Assembly (NCBI GenBank): GCA_965112735.1
Contig: OZ218951.1
Location: 4,216,001 to 4,280,000 of the forward strand
Reading direction: 5' to 3'
DNA length: 64,000 nucleotides
From: Phaeosaccion multiseriatum
Taxonomy: Eukaryota; Ochrophyta, other classes
A program made the translations under genes and the position numbers. The first letter of the stretch is position 1. Every line of letters begins with the position of its first letter. Below the pieces are notes generated by a model. The model made no database searches, was not told the DNA's origin, and saw nothing but the letters and a program-made list of their open reading frames with translations. Shown here piece after piece: positions 60,937 through 64,000 of the stretch.

Positions 60937-61167
60937 TATGGGTAGGACATCGACATTTTAATTCGGGACTGTGGGCGGGAGGTTATCGGGTCAGTGACAA
61001 GGCCGTGTAGTAGGCAACAGGGATAAGGATAAAGGACATACAGGACATTGGGACAAGGGGAAGGACAGGACATCATTTGAGAACTCCAAGATATATAGAT
61101 AACCTCCCGCCCACAGTTAAACCCAAAGTCGACCCTCTCGATACCTAATGTCGATGTCCTGCCCATA
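60937..61167. mobile_element. 231-bp foldback/MITE-like element
   Basis: An outer inverted repeat (TATGGGTAGGACATCGACAT against its near-complement at 61146-61167) and an inner perfect one (CTGTGGGCGGGAGGTTATC at 60969-60987 and 61098-61116) enclose about 110 bp. No target duplication is evident and it does not encode anything. Confidence 0.65.
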
Positions 61168-61298
61168 CACCTACAGTAGACTTGGCTGGGGGGGAGGTCG
61201 ATCGCATCATCCCAGGCTTTTGACCGCGGGCGTACGGCGCTCCACAAAGCCTCAGTAAGCGCAACATAACATAACATAACACAGAAGTTCATCAGAAG

Positions 61299-61610
61299 TT
61301 CATCATCCAGCAGCTGCTCTCAGCCGGTGCGGAGGTCGACAAGAAGGCGGTACTGCCTTACTGCGGGCCGCGCAGGAACAAGGGCATCATGCAGTGGCGT
61401 AGTAACTGCTGTCGGCCGGCGCTGATCCCGACCACGTGGATGGCAGAAATGTTGACGGCCGCACCCCCTTGATGATGGCTTCAAAGGACGGAGACCACAA
61501 GATCACGCAGCTGCTGCTCACCTCGGAGGCAGATACGAATTTGAGAACCTGCGACGGAGTGTTTCCGCTTTTTTTTGCCAGCAAGAATGGGCATACTGTT
61601 ATATATGCCC
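61299..61610 (+). pseudogene. Ankyrin-repeat pseudogene fragment
   Basis: Three ankyrin-like units can be read: IIQQLLSAGAEVD, ALLRAAQEQGHHAVA then LLSAGADPDHVDGRN, and GRTPLMMASKDGDHKITQLL. A frameshift separates the first two near 61345, and adjacent TAG TAA stops interrupt the second at 61400-61405. The remaining frame runs to a stop at 61735 after losing ankyrin character. No start or splice framework found. Confidence 0.68.
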
Positions 61611-62066
61611 GTTCTGAGGGGACTGGAACGCCAAATCCCCCACGCATCCTGAATGTCGAGCCCCCCGAACACGTACCTCCTGACTACATAACTAGCAGCG
61701 CTCGCTCGCTCGACACAGGGAGCAAGAGTAGCTAGCTGCTAGCACTCCTCAGTCAGTCAGATGGCTTCGACAGGGAGTGAGTGACCCATCTCATTCCGTT
61801 TGCAACAGTCTGGACCTGCGTGAGGCGTGAGCCGCCACTGGACCAAGCAAAAGTCTCTGCATATAGCTACCTCCAGCATACCGCTAGATGAGGCACTGTG
61901 GCAGTGCCTACCGAAAGTCCTTCGGGCAGAGCCCAGCCGGGCGTGTTCAAAGTCACGTAGCTGCAATCCCACAACAATGCTAACTATGTACGTGCTATAT
62001 CAATGCATGGGAAAAAGTCGTCACCGATGCCAGCCTGCCCAGCGGCCTGCCGGCCTCCACCCAGGC
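61611..62066. other. Unassigned stretch
   Basis: Between the ankyrin remnant and the small basic gene. Normal composition, no repeat and no recognisable gene. Confidence 0.4.
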
Positions 62067-62348
62067 CTAATACTTTGGATTTTCCAAAGTCCACTTTGCC
62101 AACCACTCCTTTTCGTTCGCTTCTGGACCCCACCACTCGTTCTTCTTGGGAAATCGTCCGTGTCTCGCCATCATTTCGGGCTTGGTCATGCCGCCGCGCT
62201 TGGCCAGATTTTTGGCCCGCGACAGCTTGTGCTTCCACGTCGAACGATAGGAATAGTCCTTCTTCTTTGGCTTGGGTTGTTTGGTACTCACACCGGCTTT
62301 TGTTGCTTTCGTCGCTTTGGCCACTCCCGTTGTCTTTGGCTTTGCCAT
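62067..62348 (-). CDS. Small basic protein, unknown function
   Basis: 93 residues from the ATG at 62348 to the stop at 62067, without introns. The N-terminal 35 residues are Lys/Thr/Ala-rich (KATKATKAGVSTKQPKPKKK), the rest well-ordered and charged (TWKHKLSRAKNLAKR, WWGPEANEKEW). The predicted pI is very high, suggesting nucleic-acid or ribosome association, which is inference only. Transposon copy 2 starts 80 bp upstream. It is the only coding candidate here, and its composition is not microsatellite-driven. Confidence 0.55.
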   Translation of the reverse strand: MAKPKTTGVAKATKATKAGVSTKQPKPKKKDYSYRSTWKHKLSRAKNLAKRGGMTKPEMMARHGRFPKKNEWWGPEANEKEWLAKWTLENPKY

Positions 62349-62428
62349 TAGGGGAGGCTGGATTTTTCTACCCTGGGTAGTTGGACTACTTCGCCATCTG
62401 TGATCGCCTCTTCCCTTTTGAATTTGAC

Positions 62429-64000
62429 CGTCAAGGGGCATCGGGTGCCGTCCGCTGGCCATCCAAAAAGTCGTTACGTTTCTGGGACGTCCCGTCGGGG
62501 ACGTCCGGTGGACGTCCCTGAGAACAGTGGTGTGAGGGGGCCGTTCGAAAATACGGACGTCTTCCGTACGTCCGCATTTGTGGTGGACGTCCCGGGGACG
62601 TCCACCATGTCCGGCACGCACCCCGGACGTCCACTGGCTGCGCGTGCTGGGGACGTGCACTGGGCCTTGCCGTGCCGTGTACGTGTGTGTGGGGGGACGG
62701 GGGGGACGGGGGGGACGGTGAAGGTGTGCTCGTATACCACAGGTAGGGGCGCAAGCTCGGCGTGGAATGTGCCATGACTTAGGTGTGGACTAGAAGAATT
62801 GATATTAGTATGCATTTCAGTAGACTGCTTGCGAGGCGGAAGGCTCTGTCTACTACTTCCGTTCCAATGAGTGTTGCGCCTTCTGGGGGAAGGGCTGCGG
62901 TACCGTTCGGACGGTCGCCGCTGCCTCTTGCTCTCCGCGGTCTTGGGGCCCGACTTGACCTTGTAATATGGCATTTCGGTGGGGTCGGTCTTGTCGAAGA
63001 AGAAGGAGTCCTGCTTGTAAAGTCGCCACCGAGTATTGACGGAATGGCTCTCCTCTTCTCGTTCCTCCACCTCCTCAGCGAAGGACAAATCCCAGTACCC
63101 GTCCAGCGTATCGCTGAGTTCGTAGTTGCTGCGGTGCCTGCTGCACTTGTTCAGATCGGCCGCGCGCAACAGTTGCCAGACCTTCCTTCTCGAGCCAGTT
63201 ATACCACGGGCGGCAGACCTCGCAGTCCCACCTGGGAAGCTCGCGCCGCTCCTCCTTGTTGCGCACCACTTCTCCTTCCCTTTCCCCATTTCTGCCGTAT
63301 TAGCCCGCTTGTGCTCCACCTCCTTCCTCCTGCTGCTGCTCGCCCATCCTCTTCCTTCCTCTCGTGTTGGGGCCGGGGCGTTTGGGGGTAGGAGAAGGGG
63401 GGGGTGTCCGGGTTTGGTTCATCATCTCCTCTGAGACGAGCCCGCCTCTCCTGTGGTTCATGCGCTTCTCCCGCGACGCCTCCCCGCTCCTCGCTGGTCT
63501 GTGTGCCTTTCTGCCTATCCCCCTAGTGCTGGTTCTCTCCCCTCTCCCTCTTCCTGGCCGGCGAAGCTCCCCTTGTGCTGAGTCTCTCCCCTCTCCCTCT
63601 TCCTGGCCGGCGAAGCTTTGGTCTTGCCCCCCTTGACCGATGCGCTCTCGTTAACGGAGGCCTCTTCGTCCTCCACGAAGTCGTCATCCTCCGTATCCGA
63701 ATCCGACTCCTCCGCCTCCTCCCCCACCGCCTGCTGCTGCAGCTCCTTTCCGCTCCCTCGTTCCTTCACCGGCGTCTCGCTTTGCTTCGGCGTCATCTCC
63801 TTTCCGACATCAACTCTGAGGGTGGTAGGTGGAGGCCTGCGTTGCCCCTCCTTCGTCCCGCCGGGTGGCCGGGCTCCGTCACCACCCCCTGTCGCTCTCC
63901 CTGTCCAACGCGGACGTCCCAGGTCTTCGCTCTCCCCGCCGTCGGTCTACTCTCCTACTCCATCTTCTTCGTCTTCAGTCGGAGACGAAGGTGTCGCGAG
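62429..64000. mobile_element. TIR DNA transposon, copy 2 (inverted, cut by window end)
   Basis: The first 61 bp are identical to the inverted right end of copy 1, followed by the same GGACGT-rich subterminal zone (to about 62660). Beyond that, the sequence matches copy 1 positions 50950 back to about 49960 in reverse orientation, at clearly less than full identity. An extra block of about 300 bp (about 62960-63270) absent from copy 1 is present. The other end lies outside the window. Confidence 0.88.
62830..63796 (-). CDS. Transposon copy 2 protein-coding region (frame not continuous)
   Basis: Counterpart of 50160-50732 in copy 1. Reading from the right: MTPKQSETPVKERG, an acidic patch (EEAEESDSDTEDDDFVEDEE), a Lys/Arg-rich part, EHKRANTAEMGKGKEK, then in a shifted frame RRELPRWDCEVCRPWYNWL, a Cys-x2-Cys segment with aromatic residues that might be half of a zinc-binding site. 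Frame changes between these parts mean introns or decay. Upstream parts lie beyond 64000. Confidence 0.4.

Noticed and set aside
1-64000. tRNA, rRNA and CRISPR features
   Set aside because: I looked for T-loop words, rRNA-like stretches and regular spacer-repeat arrays and found none that hold; the regular repeats are microsatellites.

Overview
This window is nuclear DNA of a eukaryote with large introns. Genes on both strands are split by introns of roughly 100-900 bp, almost all GT-AG, and the introns are packed with microsatellites. The clearest taxonomic marker is an aureochrome (32966-34480), a bZIP-LOV blue-light transcription factor known only from photosynthetic stramenopiles. I therefore read the source as an ochrophyte alga; a eustigmatophyte or relative is possible, but the sequence does not prove the class. 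All exon chains below were assembled by hand from reading-frame phase, splice signals and family similarity.

Layout, left to right. A fungal-type threonine synthase with an added C-terminal membrane tail (109-5182, +). Glutamate-cysteine ligase, first step of glutathione synthesis (6180-11458, +). A two-helix membrane RING-finger protein, 5' end unresolved (12428-15857, -). A very long fusion of plant-like leucine-rich repeats with an RGS domain split by two huge insertions (16538-25300, +). A coiled-coil Ser/Thr kinase (25860-30246, -). V-ATPase subunit e (31059-32020, -), divergent from the aureochrome. A 14-exon FAM227-like protein (35306-42816, -). A membrane-anchored HAD phosphatase (43537-46064, -). 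A 5.1-kb TIR transposon (46097-51192). A small LRR protein of the LRMDA/C10orf11 type (51262-53183, +). A 452-bp MITE with target-site duplication (53807-54258). A PRCC-family protein (54542-55927, +). A possible small three-exon gene (56162-57074, +). A type II membrane sulfotransferase (57526-60808, -). A 231-bp foldback element, an ankyrin pseudogene and a 93-residue basic protein gene (62067-62348, -). One end of a second, inverted copy of the same transposon (62429 to beyond the window).

The genes do not form one pathway. Threonine synthase and glutamate-cysteine ligase are amino-acid and thiol metabolism. The LRR-RGS protein, kinase, RING protein and aureochrome are signalling or regulatory. 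FAM227 and LRMDA-like proteins are, as I recall, often found in ciliated lineages, which would suit an organism with a flagellate stage.

The most unusual signals are the LRR-RGS architecture, a short motif (core TTGGTGATACAGCAG) scattered in at least 15 copies through exons, introns and spacers, and a TIR transposon family whose three visible ends all lie within about 85 bp of start codons. One copy splits what would otherwise be a divergent promoter of about 100 bp.
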